A stretch of DNA of 64,000 nucleotides. It comes from Pseudomonas sp. 8Z. Its GTDB lineage: Bacteria; Pseudomonadota; Gammaproteobacteria; Pseudomonadales; Pseudomonadaceae. The stretch is from the NCBI RefSeq assembly GCF_902506535.1, contig NZ_LR733827.1, forward strand, positions 37,679 through 101,678. The letters are read 5' to 3'. Positions 1-8,571 of the stretch are shown here, one piece after another. The notes beneath the pieces were generated by a model. It saw only the letters and a list, made by a program, of their open reading frames with translations, had not been told where the DNA came from and ran no database searches. How positions within the stretch are numbered: the first letter of the stretch is position 1; each line of letters opens with the position of its first letter. The position numbers and the translations under genes are program-made.

Positions 1-635
1 GCGCACGCGGTCTGATGCAACTGATGCCCGATACCGCGCGGGACATGGCCGCCGAGCTGGGCCTGCCGTTCGATGAAGCGCGTCTGACCACCGACGCCGA
101 CTACAACAAGCGCCTCGGCACGGCCTATCTGGACAAAATGCTGCAGCGCTACGACGGCCATCAGGCGCTGGCCCTGGCCGCCTACAACGCCGGCCCTGGT
201 CGTGTTGATGAGTGGCTCAAGGTCAATGGCGATCCGCGCAGTGGTGAGATTGGCACCGGCGCCTGGATCGAGCGCATTCCCTTTCAGGAAACCCGCGATT
301 ACACCCGGCGCATTCTGGGTGATCTGCTGCGCGCCGAAGCGCCGCGTGCCGCACCTGTCGAGGCGCAGAGCCAGGCGCCTTTGAGCGCGCAGACGCGCCA
401 GCAACTGGCCAGCGCGCTGAGTGCGGGCAGTGGCTTGCTGCTGGGCAACGTGGCCAGTCGGCCTGTCACAGACCGTGAGCAGAACGCGGTAGGTGAAGCC
501 GCGTTTAAGTCTGCCGATGATTCCGTCGCTCATACTCCTGTAACAGCGCAATTTTCTGCCAGCGGCGCCCAGGGCGTGAGTTTGGCGGCCTTTGCTCAGC
601 CGATGCGGTTCGAGCGCCAGGAGAGCAAGTCGTGA
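1..635 (+). CDS. Lytic transglycosylase (SLT domain), flgJ position, 5'-truncated
   Basis: This is the C-terminal part of a peptidoglycan lytic transglycosylase; the gene begins before the window, and the first complete codon is at base 3. The visible part opens with the SLT-family segment GLMQLMPDTA, followed about 45 residues later by the AYNAGPGRV motif. A low-complexity tail of roughly 100 residues (Ala/Gln/Ser-rich) follows. The catalytic Glu of the family would lie upstream of the window. The stop codon overlaps the flgK start by 4 bases, so the gene belongs to the flagellar operon and sits where flgJ normally lies. It therefore probably opens the cell wall for the rod. Typical Pseudomonas FlgJ carries a glucosaminidase (GH73) domain instead, so this is either an SLT-type FlgJ or a separate flagellar transglycosylase. 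An N-terminal rod-binding domain cannot be checked here. Confidence 0.8.
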   Translation, partial: ARGLMQLMPDTARDMAAELGLPFDEARLTTDADYNKRLGTAYLDKMLQRYDGHQALALAAYNAGPGRVDEWLKVNGDPRSGEIGTGAWIERIPFQETRDYTRRILGDLLRAEAPRAAPVEAQSQAPLSAQTRQQLASALSAGSGLLLGNVASRPVTDREQNAVGEAAFKSADDSVAHTPVTAQFSASGAQGVSLAAFAQPMRFERQESKS

Positions 636-1999
636 GTATCCTCAATCAGATCGCCTTCAGTGGTGTGCGTGCCAGCCAGGTCGCACTGGCCACCACGGGG
701 CAGAACATCGCCAACGTCAACACGCCAGGCTTTAGCCGCTTGCAGACTGTCAGCGGCTCGCTGGCCGGGCAGGGCAGCCTGAGCGCCGGTGGCGGTACTG
801 AGGTCATCAGCATTCGCCGCCTGACCAACGACTTTCACAACCAGCAACTGTGGCGTGCCACCACCGAGCAGAGTTTCTTCGATGCTTCGCAGCAGTATCT
901 GACCTCGCTGGAAAACCTGATGTCCGGCACCGGTTCGAGCATCAGCGCAGGTCTCGATCAGTTTTTCGCCGCATTCAGTGAAGCCAGCGCCACGCCGGGC
1001 TCCATTGCCTTGCGCCAGCAGATCGTCAGCGAATCCGGCAACCTGGCGCAGCGCTTCAACAGCCTGAGCAGCAATATCGATGCGCAGGTCAAGGCGCTGC
1101 AGGAGCAGCGCACGGCCATGGCCACCGAAATCAACGGGTTGACCAGCAACATCGCCCTGCTCAACAAGAAGATTGTCGAAACCGAATCGGTTAAAGGCGA
1201 TAGCACCGCCCTGCGCGATCAGCGTGACAGCCTGCTGGGCGACCTGGCGCAGAAGGCCAAGCTACGCATCAACGAGGCAGCGGACGGCTCGGTCAGCGTC
1301 GCTCTGACCAACGGCCAGCCGCTGGTAGCCGGGCCGACGGCCGGCCAGCTCCAGGTGAGCATGAGCGCCAATGGCGAGCAGGAGGTCAGCTTGGCCTTCG
1401 CCGGTACCAGTTTTCCGTTGCGTCAGGACGGTTTCGGCGGCGCTTTCGGCGGTCTTTATGATGTCGAGTACAACAACCTGCGGCCGAATCTGAGCGCTCT
1501 GCACGATATGGCTGGTCAATTGGCGCAGATGGTCAATGACGTACTGGCCACCGGCTTCGACCTCGACGGCAATCCTGGCCAGCCGCTGTTCGTCTATGAC
1601 CCGGACAGCACCACGGCGCTGCTGAGCATCGAGCCGCTGACCCCTGAGCAATTGGCCTTCTCTTCCGCCTCCGGCGAGAGCGGTAACAACGAAGTGCTGC
1701 TCGATTTGCTGGCGCTGAAGAATCAGCCCATCAACCTGGCTGGCAGCCAGGTCACGCTCAACGATGCCTACGCCGGGCTGCTCGGCCAGGTCGCCAGTGA
1801 CAGTCGGCAGAACCAGGCCGACCTCAACGCCGCCACCGCCGTCACCCAACAGGCTCAGGCCCAGCGCGACAGCGTCAGTGCCGTCAGCCTGGATGAGGAG
1901 GCCGTCAACCTGATGACCTATCAGCAGGCCTATCAGGCCAACATGAAGGTCATCAGTACCGCTAACCAGTTGTTCGACGAGATGCTCGCCGCGTTCTGA
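632..1999 (+). CDS. flgK: Flagellar hook-associated protein FlgK (short form)
   Basis: FlgK (HAP1) is the first hook-filament junction protein, exported by the flagellar type III apparatus. The N-terminus has the rod/hook signature NIANVNTPGFSR at about residues 25-36. The C-terminus ends with the matching D0 helix (SLDEEAVNLMTYQQAYQANM). A long helical region lies around residues 140-215. At 455 residues it is much shorter than the usual polar FlgK of Pseudomonas (over 600) and closer in size to lateral-flagellum FlgK proteins. The GTG start overlaps the upstream stop by 4 bases; flgL follows after 26 bases. Identity is secure; assignment to a second flagellar system is inferred from length and neighbours. 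Confidence 0.93.
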   Translation: MSILNQIAFSGVRASQVALATTGQNIANVNTPGFSRLQTVSGSLAGQGSLSAGGGTEVISIRRLTNDFHNQQLWRATTEQSFFDASQQYLTSLENLMSGTGSSISAGLDQFFAAFSEASATPGSIALRQQIVSESGNLAQRFNSLSSNIDAQVKALQEQRTAMATEINGLTSNIALLNKKIVETESVKGDSTALRDQRDSLLGDLAQKAKLRINEAADGSVSVALTNGQPLVAGPTAGQLQVSMSANGEQEVSLAFAGTSFPLRQDGFGGAFGGLYDVEYNNLRPNLSALHDMAGQLAQMVNDVLATGFDLDGNPGQPLFVYDPDSTTALLSIEPLTPEQLAFSSASGESGNNEVLLDLLALKNQPINLAGSQVTLNDAYAGLLGQVASDSRQNQADLNAATAVTQQAQAQRDSVSAVSLDEEAVNLMTYQQAYQANMKVISTANQLFDEMLAAF

Positions 2000-2025
2000 C
2001 GCGCCCACCGAGGAGCCTGACCACA

Positions 2026-2940
2026 ATGCGGATCACCAACTCGCAGATCACCGCGATGATGCACAACTCGATGAACGGCAGTTCCACCGAGTTGGGCAAG
2101 CTGATGCAACAAATGGCGACCAGCCAGCGCATCCTCCTGCCGTCCGATGACCCTATCGCCAGCGTCCGCATTCTGCGTGTACAGCGTGAAGAGGCGAACC
2201 TGGAGCAATATTCGAAGAACATTGCCAACGTATCGAGCAGCCTGTCGACTCAGGAAGCCAACCTCAAGTCCACCTCCGATGCCATGCTCAACGTGCGCGA
2301 TCTGCTGGTCTGGGCGGCTAACGGCGCCAATGCCAGTGAAGACCTGGCGGCCATGGCCGGGGAATTGTCGATCATCGAAGACACCATCTTCAGTTTCGCC
2401 AACGTGCGTGATGAAGAGGGGCGTTATTTGTTCTCCGGCACCCTGAGCGATACACCGGCGCTGGCCTTCGATGAGGCCACGCAGACCTACAGCCTGACCG
2501 GCAACGACAAGCACCGCCAAGCCGCGGTGGCCAATGGCATCCTGGTCGACGAGAACATCACTGCCGCCAGCGTTTATGGCAACAGTGTGAACGTGCTCAA
2601 CCAACTGCATGGGCTGATCAGCACCTTGCAGGATCCGGCTCTGGACTCCAATGACCCTGCGGTGCAGCAACAGATCAGCGACATGATCGACACGCTGGAT
2701 GACAGCCATGGCCGAGTGCTGGGCGCGATGACCGAGCTGGGCGGGCGGCAGAACGCCTTGACCCTGCTCGAAGGCAGCAACGAAGAGGTTTCGCTGGTCA
2801 ACCAGCGGATCGAGGGCGAACTGTCGGAGCTGGATTACGCCGGTGCGTCCATTGATCTGAACAACTACCAGTTGGCGCTGGGTGCGACCCAGAAGACTTA
2901 CCTGAAGATCAACGAGATGTCGTTGTTCAGCCTGCTGTAA
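2026..2940 (+). CDS. flgL: Flagellar hook-associated protein FlgL
   Basis: FlgL (HAP3) is the second junction protein and has a flagellin-like fold. The N-terminal flagellin domain is visible (MRITNSQITAMM, then LMQQMATSQRILLPSDDP at about residues 26-43). The motif GRYLFSGT near residue 137 is typical of FlgL, and the C-terminal helix ends in NNYQLALGATQKTYLKINEM. At 304 residues it is close to the enterobacterial length and shorter than many Pseudomonas FlgL proteins. A GAGGAG ribosome site lies about 10 bases before the ATG. It lies between flgK and a flagellin-like gene, with only 9 bases to the latter. Confidence 0.93.
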   Translation: MRITNSQITAMMHNSMNGSSTELGKLMQQMATSQRILLPSDDPIASVRILRVQREEANLEQYSKNIANVSSSLSTQEANLKSTSDAMLNVRDLLVWAANGANASEDLAAMAGELSIIEDTIFSFANVRDEEGRYLFSGTLSDTPALAFDEATQTYSLTGNDKHRQAAVANGILVDENITAASVYGNSVNVLNQLHGLISTLQDPALDSNDPAVQQQISDMIDTLDDSHGRVLGAMTELGGRQNALTLLEGSNEEVSLVNQRIEGELSELDYAGASIDLNNYQLALGATQKTYLKINEMSLFSLL

Positions 2941-2949
2941 GGAGCCGGT

Positions 2950-3987
2950 GTGATCAAGGTCGACAAGCAGCTCCCCCTCGTTACCTCCCTCGACCCGCAG
3001 GCTCGTCGCCCGGTTCAGGGCGAGCAGGCACCGCAACGGGTGCGCCGTAGTGAAGCCAGTGCCGAGCAGGCACAGACCCAGGCGCAGATGCGCAGCAAGA
3101 GCGCCAGCTTCAATCTGCAGCTCAATCAGCAACTCACCTCGATGCAGGCTGCTGACAGCTATTTGGGCGATCTGTCCGGGCGCCTTGGTCAGCTCAAGCT
3201 CACGCTCAGTCGCGAACTGAGCAACGCGCAGTCCGGTCAGCGTGAAGGCCTTAAGCGCGAGCTCGATCAGGTCAACAAGCTGCTTAGTGAGCGCAGCCAG
3301 CGTTCTGGTCAGTCGTTGGACGCCAGTTTCAAGCTGCGCTTGAACGAGCCGGTGCGCAGCCGCTTCACCCTCGATGGCTTCGACTCTATTGCAGCGCTGC
3401 AACAGGCGGGCAAGGAAACCCTGCTGTTCAGTGCCGGGCGTAAGCTCGACGAGCCGCTGGCCGTGGTGCTCGAAGAAGGGTTGAGCGAGCAGCAGATCCT
3501 GCGTCGTTTCAACGCCGGGCTTGGCCAGGCCGGGATTCGGGCCGAGCTCGATAGCGGTGGCGCCCTCAAGTTCAGCGCCCGTGAGAGCGACTGGCAGGAA
3601 CTGCGTGGCGAATTGCGCGTGCAGGGCGAGGGCAAGCTGGCGAACAAGGTACAAACGCCGGTAGTGAGCCATGAGGAGCAGATGCTGCGTCTGCCCGAGG
3701 CGTCGCCTTTGGACAGCGCTCGCGAACTGCGTCGTGCGCTCGACGAAGTGGTGGCGGCGCTGGACAAGATCGGCTCGCTACGAGAGCAGCTCAGCCATCG
3801 CCAGGAAGAAATCCGTGAGTTCCTGGCCCGTCACGGCGATCAAAACGAGCGCCAGTGGGCGCGTGATTTTGCCGGTGAAGTGTTCAACCTGATGCGCCGC
3901 AGCCCCAGCAGCTACTCGGCGGTGACGCAGACAGTCGTAGCTCAGGCCAATATCAGCAGAACCACAGTGGTCAGCCTGCTGTCCTGA
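2950..3987 (+). CDS. Flagellin-like / LafW-like flagellar protein
   Basis: Function not firmly recognised. The 345-residue product starts at GTG nine bases after flgL and ends the flagellar operon. It is polar, Gln- and Arg-rich, and has no signal peptide. A helical N-terminal segment (about 45-125) is followed by a beta-type middle containing RFTLDGFDSIAALQQAG, and then a second helical segment (about 240-345). The last residues, AQANISRTTVVSLLS, resemble the C-terminal D0 helix of flagellins (pattern AQAN...VLSLL). A helix-middle-helix layout with a flagellin-like end suggests an axial or junction protein exported by the flagellar apparatus. As I recall, the E. coli Flag-2 locus has a hook-associated gene, lafW, in this position after lfgL; equivalence is inference from position. 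Confidence 0.6.
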   Translation: MIKVDKQLPLVTSLDPQARRPVQGEQAPQRVRRSEASAEQAQTQAQMRSKSASFNLQLNQQLTSMQAADSYLGDLSGRLGQLKLTLSRELSNAQSGQREGLKRELDQVNKLLSERSQRSGQSLDASFKLRLNEPVRSRFTLDGFDSIAALQQAGKETLLFSAGRKLDEPLAVVLEEGLSEQQILRRFNAGLGQAGIRAELDSGGALKFSARESDWQELRGELRVQGEGKLANKVQTPVVSHEEQMLRLPEASPLDSARELRRALDEVVAALDKIGSLREQLSHRQEEIREFLARHGDQNERQWARDFAGEVFNLMRRSPSSYSAVTQTVVAQANISRTTVVSLLS

Positions 3988-4000
3988 GCCCCGCGTGTTT

Positions 4001-4047
4001 GACTGCTGGCCGCCATCCCCCTCTCTCCGGCGGCCAGCAGTCGTTTT
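4001..4047 (+). terminator. Rho-independent terminator of the flagellar operon
   Basis: A perfect 14-bp stem, GACTGCTGGCCGCC (4001-4014) with GGCGGCCAGCAGTC (4029-4042), is followed by GTTTTATC. It closes the flgK-flgL-flagellin-like transcript. Confidence 0.85.
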
Positions 4048-4266
4048 ATCGCCGCCAACGCTCGAGTGTCTCGAACCTTGATCCGCTGCGCAGAATGATG
4101 GCGTTTTAGCGGCTATCATCGAGGCATTTTTCGCTGTGCCGGGATGACGCGCCCGCGCTTCCTGTCTTTACTCATTCCTATAAAAGCCCCGCACCCAAGG
4201 GTTTGATCCGCCATCGACGGCTGACGCGTCGATGCATTGCCTCGTTTTCTAATTGGAGTACCCAAC

Positions 4267-5052
4267 GTGTTGAAGAAGTACATGACCCTGTTTGCCTTGG
4301 GCCTCCTGGCTCTGGCAAGCGCCCCGGCATGGGCCGCTCAGCCTACGGATTCGGAAGCCATGAACATGGCCGGTCTGCAGCGCTCTTTGGGCCAGCGTAT
4401 GGCCAAGGACTACCTGATGCTGGGCTCGGAGGTGCGTGTGGACGCAGCCGAGCGTCAGTTGAAGGAAACTGTCGAGCGTTTCGACGCCAGCCAGAAGGCG
4501 CTCAACGCCTATGCGCCGAACCCCGAGATCAAGGCCGCGCTGGCCAAGGTCGATGCCACCTGGGTCGTCTATCGCCAACAAGTCGAGGCCACGCCTGATC
4601 ATGCCAAGGCTGTTGAATTGCTGGCCAACGCCGAGACTCTGTTGCAGCAGACCCAGGCTGTGACCGATGCCATGGCCAAGCACCTTGGCGAGATGGGCGC
4701 CACCGTCAACCGCAGCGGTTGGGCGCGCGTACAAACCCAGCGCATCGCCATGCTCTACATGGCCCAGACCTGGAACGTACCGATGCCGGATCTGAAAGCC
4801 AAGCTGGAGAAATCCGTGCAGGACTTCGAGACCATTCTCAAGGAGCTGGAGTCACGCGGTGCGCCCAACGAAGAAATCGCCGCCGCACAGCGCCGCGCCC
4901 GCGCTCACTGGGGCTTTACCCTCAAGGGCATCGACCTGAAAAACACCCAAGCTGTGGTGCCCACGGTCATTACCGTCAGCACCGATTCGCTGTTCCGCCA
5001 GCTCAACGAGCTGACCCGCCTGTATGCAGGGCTCAAAGCCGACGAGTCCTGA
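4267..5052 (+). CDS. Exported PilJ N-terminal-domain protein
   Basis: A probable periplasmic protein of about 261 residues made of type IV pili methyl-accepting transducer N-terminal (PilJ-N) modules, without the membrane anchor and signalling domain of PilJ. The start is GTG at 4267, chosen because GGAG lies 8 bases upstream and because it gives a clean signal peptide (Lys-Lys, hydrophobic core, Ala-X-Ala before AQPTDSEAMNM). Two PilJ-N-like segments are visible: MAGLQRSLGQRMAKDYLML (about residues 34-52) and VNRSGWARVQTQRIAMLYM (about 145-163). Such domains resemble nitrate-sensor NIT-like bundles. The gene stands alone between two terminators, so the context gives no partner. Ligand unknown. 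Confidence 0.7.
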   Translation: MLKKYMTLFALGLLALASAPAWAAQPTDSEAMNMAGLQRSLGQRMAKDYLMLGSEVRVDAAERQLKETVERFDASQKALNAYAPNPEIKAALAKVDATWVVYRQQVEATPDHAKAVELLANAETLLQQTQAVTDAMAKHLGEMGATVNRSGWARVQTQRIAMLYMAQTWNVPMPDLKAKLEKSVQDFETILKELESRGAPNEEIAAAQRRARAHWGFTLKGIDLKNTQAVVPTVITVSTDSLFRQLNELTRLYAGLKADES

Positions 5053-5066
5053 TCCTCGTTGGCTGG

Positions 5067-5101
5067 AAAGCACAAGGGCCGCATTGCGGCCCTTGTGCTT
5101 T
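5067..5101. terminator. Bidirectional terminator between convergent genes
   Basis: A 16-bp stem AAAGCACAAGGGCCGC / GCGGCCCTTGTGCTTT with loop ATT has A and T tracts on both sides. It can terminate the PilJ-N gene from the left and the allA operon from the right. Confidence 0.85.
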
Positions 5102-5116
5102 TTGGGGTATGGCTGC

Positions 5117-5617
5117 TCAGCGGTAGATCAGCGGCTGTTTGAGCATCTGCTCGTCACAGTTATGCCCCTCGCCGCCACGGTCGACCACAAGGAAGCGGCC
5201 AGGATGTTGCAGGCACAGCAGCGGGTGGTGCCAGGTGCCGCGGGCGTAGTTCACACCCTGATCCGGCGCGCTGATGAAGGCGCGAATCTTCGACTCGTCC
5301 AGCTCGCCGGGAGGGGCTACGACGATCAGCATGTGTCCGCCGTCTAGCGGGTAGAACGCTTGGCTGCCCAGCGGATGGCGTTCGAGCATGCGAATCTCGA
5401 TGGGTGCGTGCCAGGCCTTGCCTTCGAAGATATTGACTAAGGTGCGTGGCGATTCGCCCGCCAGATCCACCTGCAGCAGATCGTGGTAGCGAGTGGTGGT
5501 GCCGCCGTTGATCGGGAAGGACTTGGCGCCAGCGGTGCTAATTATATCGCCGAAAGGGGCGAAGGCATCGCGGGTCAGCGGCTCGATGCGCAGCGGCAGC
5601 GGGTTTGTGGCGTTCAC
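5117..5617 (-). CDS. allA: Ureidoglycolate lyase
   Basis: AllA splits ureidoglycolate to glyoxylate and urea at the end of purine/allantoin breakdown. The product is 166 residues, the usual family length. It carries the cupin-like core with [20 protein letters not shown] and the conserved [13 protein letters not shown] near residues 110-125. The true start is GTG at 5617, whose GTGA overlaps the stop of the upstream ATPase gene by 4 bases; the longer upstream reading is the antiparallel frame of that ATPase. It is the last gene of the ABC-transporter operon, which suggests that the transporter serves a ureide or related nitrogen compound (inference). Confidence 0.88.
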   Translation of the reverse strand: MNATNPLPLRIEPLTRDAFAPFGDIISTAGAKSFPINGGTTTRYHDLLQVDLAGESPRTLVNIFEGKAWHAPIEIRMLERHPLGSQAFYPLDGGHMLIVVAPPGELDESKIRAFISAPDQGVNYARGTWHHPLLCLQHPGRFLVVDRGGEGHNCDEQMLKQPLIYR

Positions 5618-6345
5618 AGGTTCACCGAGCCGATGAAGTTGCGCAGCTCTTCGGTGCGTGGGGCGGCGAACAGTTCCTTGGGGTCGCCGATTTCGTGCAC
5701 CTTGCCCTGGTGCATGAACACCAGCTTGTCGCCCACTTCGCGGGCGAAGCGCATCTCGTGGGTGACCATGATCAGGGTCATGCCCTCGCTGGCCAGTTGC
5801 TTGACCACGGCCAGCACCTCGTTGACCAGTTCCGGGTCGAGTGCCGAGGTGATCTCGTCGCACAGCAGCACCTTGGGCGACATGGCCAGGGCGCGGGCGA
5901 TGGCGACGCGTTGCTGTTGGCCGCCGGACAGGCGTTCGGGGTAGGCGTCGAATTTTTCGCTGAGGCCGACGCGTTCGAGCATCTGCCGGGCGATCTGCTC
6001 GGCCTCGGCGCGCGGGGTCTTCTTCACCACCTGCGGTGCCAGCATGACGTTCTCGCCGACGGTGAGATGAGGGAACAGGTTGAACTGCTGGAACACCATG
6101 CCGACTTTCTGCCGCAGGCTGCGCAGGTCGGCGCGGGCGGCGTCGATGTACTCGCCGTCGACTTCGATCACGCCGTCGTTGATCGACTCCAGGCCGTTGA
6201 GGGTGCGCAGAAAGGTGCTCTTGCCCGAGCCGCTACGACCGATGATGGCGACCACTTCGCCTTCCTCGACCTTGAGGTCGATGCCCTTGAGCACGTGGTT
6301 GTCGCCGTAATACTTGTGCAGGGCGGTGACGTTAAGCAGTGACAT
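5614..6345 (-). CDS. Polar amino acid-type ABC transporter, ATP-binding protein
   Basis: The 243-residue ATPase belongs to the HisP/GlnQ family and powers uptake through the two adjacent permeases. Walker A is GRSGSGKST (about 36-44), the Q-loop is QQFNLFPH, the signature is LSGGQQQR, and Walker B is [11 protein letters not shown]. The usual Glu-Pro-Thr after Walker B reads Glu-Ile-Thr, which is a common variant. It overlaps the upstream permease gene by 14 bases and the downstream allA by 4, so translation is probably coupled. Substrate cannot be read from the sequence; the AllA neighbour hints at a nitrogen-rich compound. Confidence 0.92.
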   Translation of the reverse strand: MSLLNVTALHKYYGDNHVLKGIDLKVEEGEVVAIIGRSGSGKSTFLRTLNGLESINDGVIEVDGEYIDAARADLRSLRQKVGMVFQQFNLFPHLTVGENVMLAPQVVKKTPRAEAEQIARQMLERVGLSEKFDAYPERLSGGQQQRVAIARALAMSPKVLLCDEITSALDPELVNEVLAVVKQLASEGMTLIMVTHEMRFAREVGDKLVFMHQGKVHEIGDPKELFAAPRTEELRNFIGSVNL

Positions 6346-6979
6346 TCAGCCTCCTTTCCAGGCGGTATGCAGCGAGCGAGAGCGGGTAGCAGAGCAGGAA
6401 GTAACCGAGGGCGACGAAGCCGTAGACCATGAACGGCTCGAAGGTGGCGTTGGCCAGCATGCTGCCGGTCTTGGTCAGCTCGGTGAAGCCGATGATCGAG
6501 GTCACCGCAGTGCCCTTGACCACCTGCACGGAGAAGCCGACGGTGGGTGCCACGGCGATGCGCAATGCTTGTGGCAACACGACGTGGCGCAAAGTTTCCA
6601 GGCGACTCATGGCCAGGCTTTCAGAGGCCTCCCATTGGCCACGACTGATCGACTCGACGCAGCCACGCCAGATCTCGGCGAGAAAGGCGCTGGTGAACAA
6701 CGTCAGCGCGGTGGCCGCAGCCAGCCAGGGCGAGACGTCGACACCGAGCAGGGCGATGCCGAAGAACACCAGAAACAATTGCATCAGCAGCGGCGTGCCC
6801 TGAAACAGCTCGATATAGCCACGCGCCAGAACCCGTGGTGCCGACAGCGTCGACAGCCGAGCCAGTAACACCAGCAAGCCGGCGATGCCGCCGCAGACGA
6901 AGGCCACCAGCGACAGCAGCAGTGTCCACTGCAGGCCGGTGAGCAGGTTGCGCAGGATGTCCCAGAGGGTGAAGTCCAT
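6332..6979 (-). CDS. Polar amino acid-type ABC transporter permease (second)
   Basis: A HisM/GlnP-type inner-membrane permease of 215 residues with about five hydrophobic segments. The EAA loop reads EASESLAMSRLETLRHVVLP, the site of contact with the ATPase. The start ATG at 6979 lies in a TGATG overlap with the stop of the preceding permease. It is paired with that permease, as is usual for this family, to form a heterodimeric channel. Confidence 0.9.
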   Translation of the reverse strand: MDFTLWDILRNLLTGLQWTLLLSLVAFVCGGIAGLLVLLARLSTLSAPRVLARGYIELFQGTPLLMQLFLVFFGIALLGVDVSPWLAAATALTLFTSAFLAEIWRGCVESISRGQWEASESLAMSRLETLRHVVLPQALRIAVAPTVGFSVQVVKGTAVTSIIGFTELTKTGSMLANATFEPFMVYGFVALGYFLLCYPLSLAAYRLERRLNVTA

Positions 6980-7644
6980 CAGCGGGCTCCCATGATGAAG
7001 CGGCGACCCACCCAGGCCAGCACCTGACGAATCAGGATCGCCATGACCAGATACAGCGCGGTGGTCAGCAGGTAAGTTTCGAAGGCGCGGAAGTTGCGCG
7101 ACTGGATGAAGTTGGCGGCGAACGACAACTCTTCGGTGGAAATCTGCGAGCACACCGCCGAACCCAGCATGACAATGATGATTTGGCTCGACAGGGCCGG
7201 CCACACCTTAGCCAGGGCCGGGCGCAGCACCACGTAGCGGAAGGTCTCGAAGCGGCTCATGGCCAGTGCGGCAGCGGCTTCGAGCTGGCCATGCGGGATG
7301 GCCTGGATGCCGGCGCGGATGATTTCCGTCGAGTAGGCGCCCAGGTTGATCACCATGGCCAGCACCGCCGCCTCCCACTCGCTCAGGCGTACGCCGAGCG
7401 AGGGCAGGCCGAAGAAGATGAAGAACAACTGGACGATAAATGGCGTGTTGCGGATCAGCTCCACGTACACGCCGAAAATTCGGTCGAACGGGCGGATGCG
7501 CCAGGCGCGCAGTATCGCCCCGACGATGCCGAGACCGACACCCAGCAGGGTGCCGATCGCCGTCAGGCCGAGGGTGAAGGCCGCGCCCTGCAACAGCAGA
7601 TCGCTGTGCTGCAGGACGGCGGCAAAATCGAACTGGTACGCCAT
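6979..7644 (-). CDS. Polar amino acid-type ABC transporter permease (first)
   Basis: A 221-residue HisQ/GlnP-type permease. Visible features are the family motif ELIRNTPFIVQLFF (about 62-75) and the EAA loop EAAAALAMSRFETFRYVVL (about 122-140). It follows the substrate-binding protein gene by 20 bases and shares one base with the next permease gene. Together the two proteins form the membrane pore of the transporter. Confidence 0.9.
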   Translation of the reverse strand: MAYQFDFAAVLQHSDLLLQGAAFTLGLTAIGTLLGVGLGIVGAILRAWRIRPFDRIFGVYVELIRNTPFIVQLFFIFFGLPSLGVRLSEWEAAVLAMVINLGAYSTEIIRAGIQAIPHGQLEAAAALAMSRFETFRYVVLRPALAKVWPALSSQIIIVMLGSAVCSQISTEELSFAANFIQSRNFRAFETYLLTTALYLVMAILIRQVLAWVGRRFIMGAR

Positions 7645-7664
7645 GGCTCAGCTCTCCGTGCGGC

Positions 7665-8450
7665 TCAGAGGTCGGCCGGCAGCGGTTGCTTCAGCCACTT
7701 CTGGCTGATCGTGTTGAGGCTGCCGTCAGCCTTGGCGGCGGCGATGATGGCGTTGACCTTGTCCAGCAGGGCGGCCTGATCCTTGTTCACACCCACGTAC
7801 ACCGGCGAGTCCTTGAGCTTGAGTTTCATGCTCGGCACGCGCTTGGGGTTCTTCTCGGAGATGGCCACCATCACCACGTTACCGCTGGCGATCAGATCGA
7901 CCTGGCCGGACAGGTAGGCGGCGATGGTCGAGTTGTTGTCCTCGAAGCGCTTGATGGTGGCGCCTTGCGGGGCGACCTTGCTCAGCTCGATGTCTTCGAT
8001 GGAGCCGCGGGTGACGCTGATGGTCTTGCCGTCGAGGTCATCGAGGCTGGCGATGGCGGCGTCCTCCGGGCCGAACACGCCGAGGTAGAAGGGCGCGTAA
8101 GGTGCGGAGAAGTCGATCACCGCTTCACGCTCGGGGTTCTTGCCGAGGCTGGAGATCACCAGATCCACCTTGCCCGTGGTGAGGAAGGGAATGCGATTGG
8201 TGCTGTTTACCGGCGTCAGTTCCAGTTTTACCGCCAGTTTGTCGGCCAGCAGTTGCGCGGTATCGATGTCCAGGCCGCGCGGTTGCAGATCCGGGCCGAC
8301 CGAGCCAAAGGGTGGGAAATCCTGCGGCACGGCGACTTTCAATACACCGGCCTCACTGATGTCCTGCAGGGCATCGGCATGGGCGGTGGCGGCTCCGAAG
8401 GTGAGGGCGGTGAACAGGGTGGCCAACAGGTTGCGATGGATTCTGCGCAT
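7665..8450 (-). CDS. Periplasmic amino acid-type substrate-binding protein
   Basis: A family-3 extracellular solute-binding protein of about 261 residues that delivers ligand to the permeases. The start ATG at 8450 is chosen because GGAG lies 8 bases upstream and because it gives a signal peptide ending in ATAHA just before DALQDISEAGVLKVAV. The SBP_bac_3 core is clear (VAVPQDFPPFGSVG, GLDIDTAQLLADKL, VDLVISSLGKNPER, DLDGKTISVTRGS). It is first in the operon and directly behind a sigma-54 promoter candidate. The ligand is unknown. Confidence 0.9.
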   Translation of the reverse strand: MRRIHRNLLATLFTALTFGAATAHADALQDISEAGVLKVAVPQDFPPFGSVGPDLQPRGLDIDTAQLLADKLAVKLELTPVNSTNRIPFLTTGKVDLVISSLGKNPEREAVIDFSAPYAPFYLGVFGPEDAAIASLDDLDGKTISVTRGSIEDIELSKVAPQGATIKRFEDNNSTIAAYLSGQVDLIASGNVVMVAISEKNPKRVPSMKLKLKDSPVYVGVNKDQAALLDKVNAIIAAAKADGSLNTISQKWLKQPLPADL

Positions 8451-8502
8451 GTCGTGCTCCGATGAATTGACGAAAAAAACAGGTTTTGCCTGGTGCTTGC
8501 AG

Positions 8503-8519
8503 TGCATCGCCTGTGCCAA
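8503..8519 (-). promoter_or_regulatory. Sigma-54 (-24/-12) promoter candidate of the ABC/allA operon
   Basis: The minus strand reads TTGGCACAGGCGATGCA, matching the consensus YTGGCACGRNNNTTGCW at 15 of 17 positions with the required GG-N10-GC spacing. It would start transcription near 8492, about 40 bases before the binding-protein ATG. Nitrogen control by RpoN fits a ureide-linked operon. No clear NtrC site pair was found upstream. Confidence 0.65.
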
Positions 8520-8571
8520 GTCCAATGAAATAGGGCTTTTCATGGCGTTGGCTGAGTGGAAACAAGGTCTT

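Noticed and set aside
1933..3672. Long minus-strand open frame opposite flgL and its downstream gene
   Set aside because: It is a mirror frame of high-GC coding DNA; the plus-strand genes have clear family motifs and ribosome sites.
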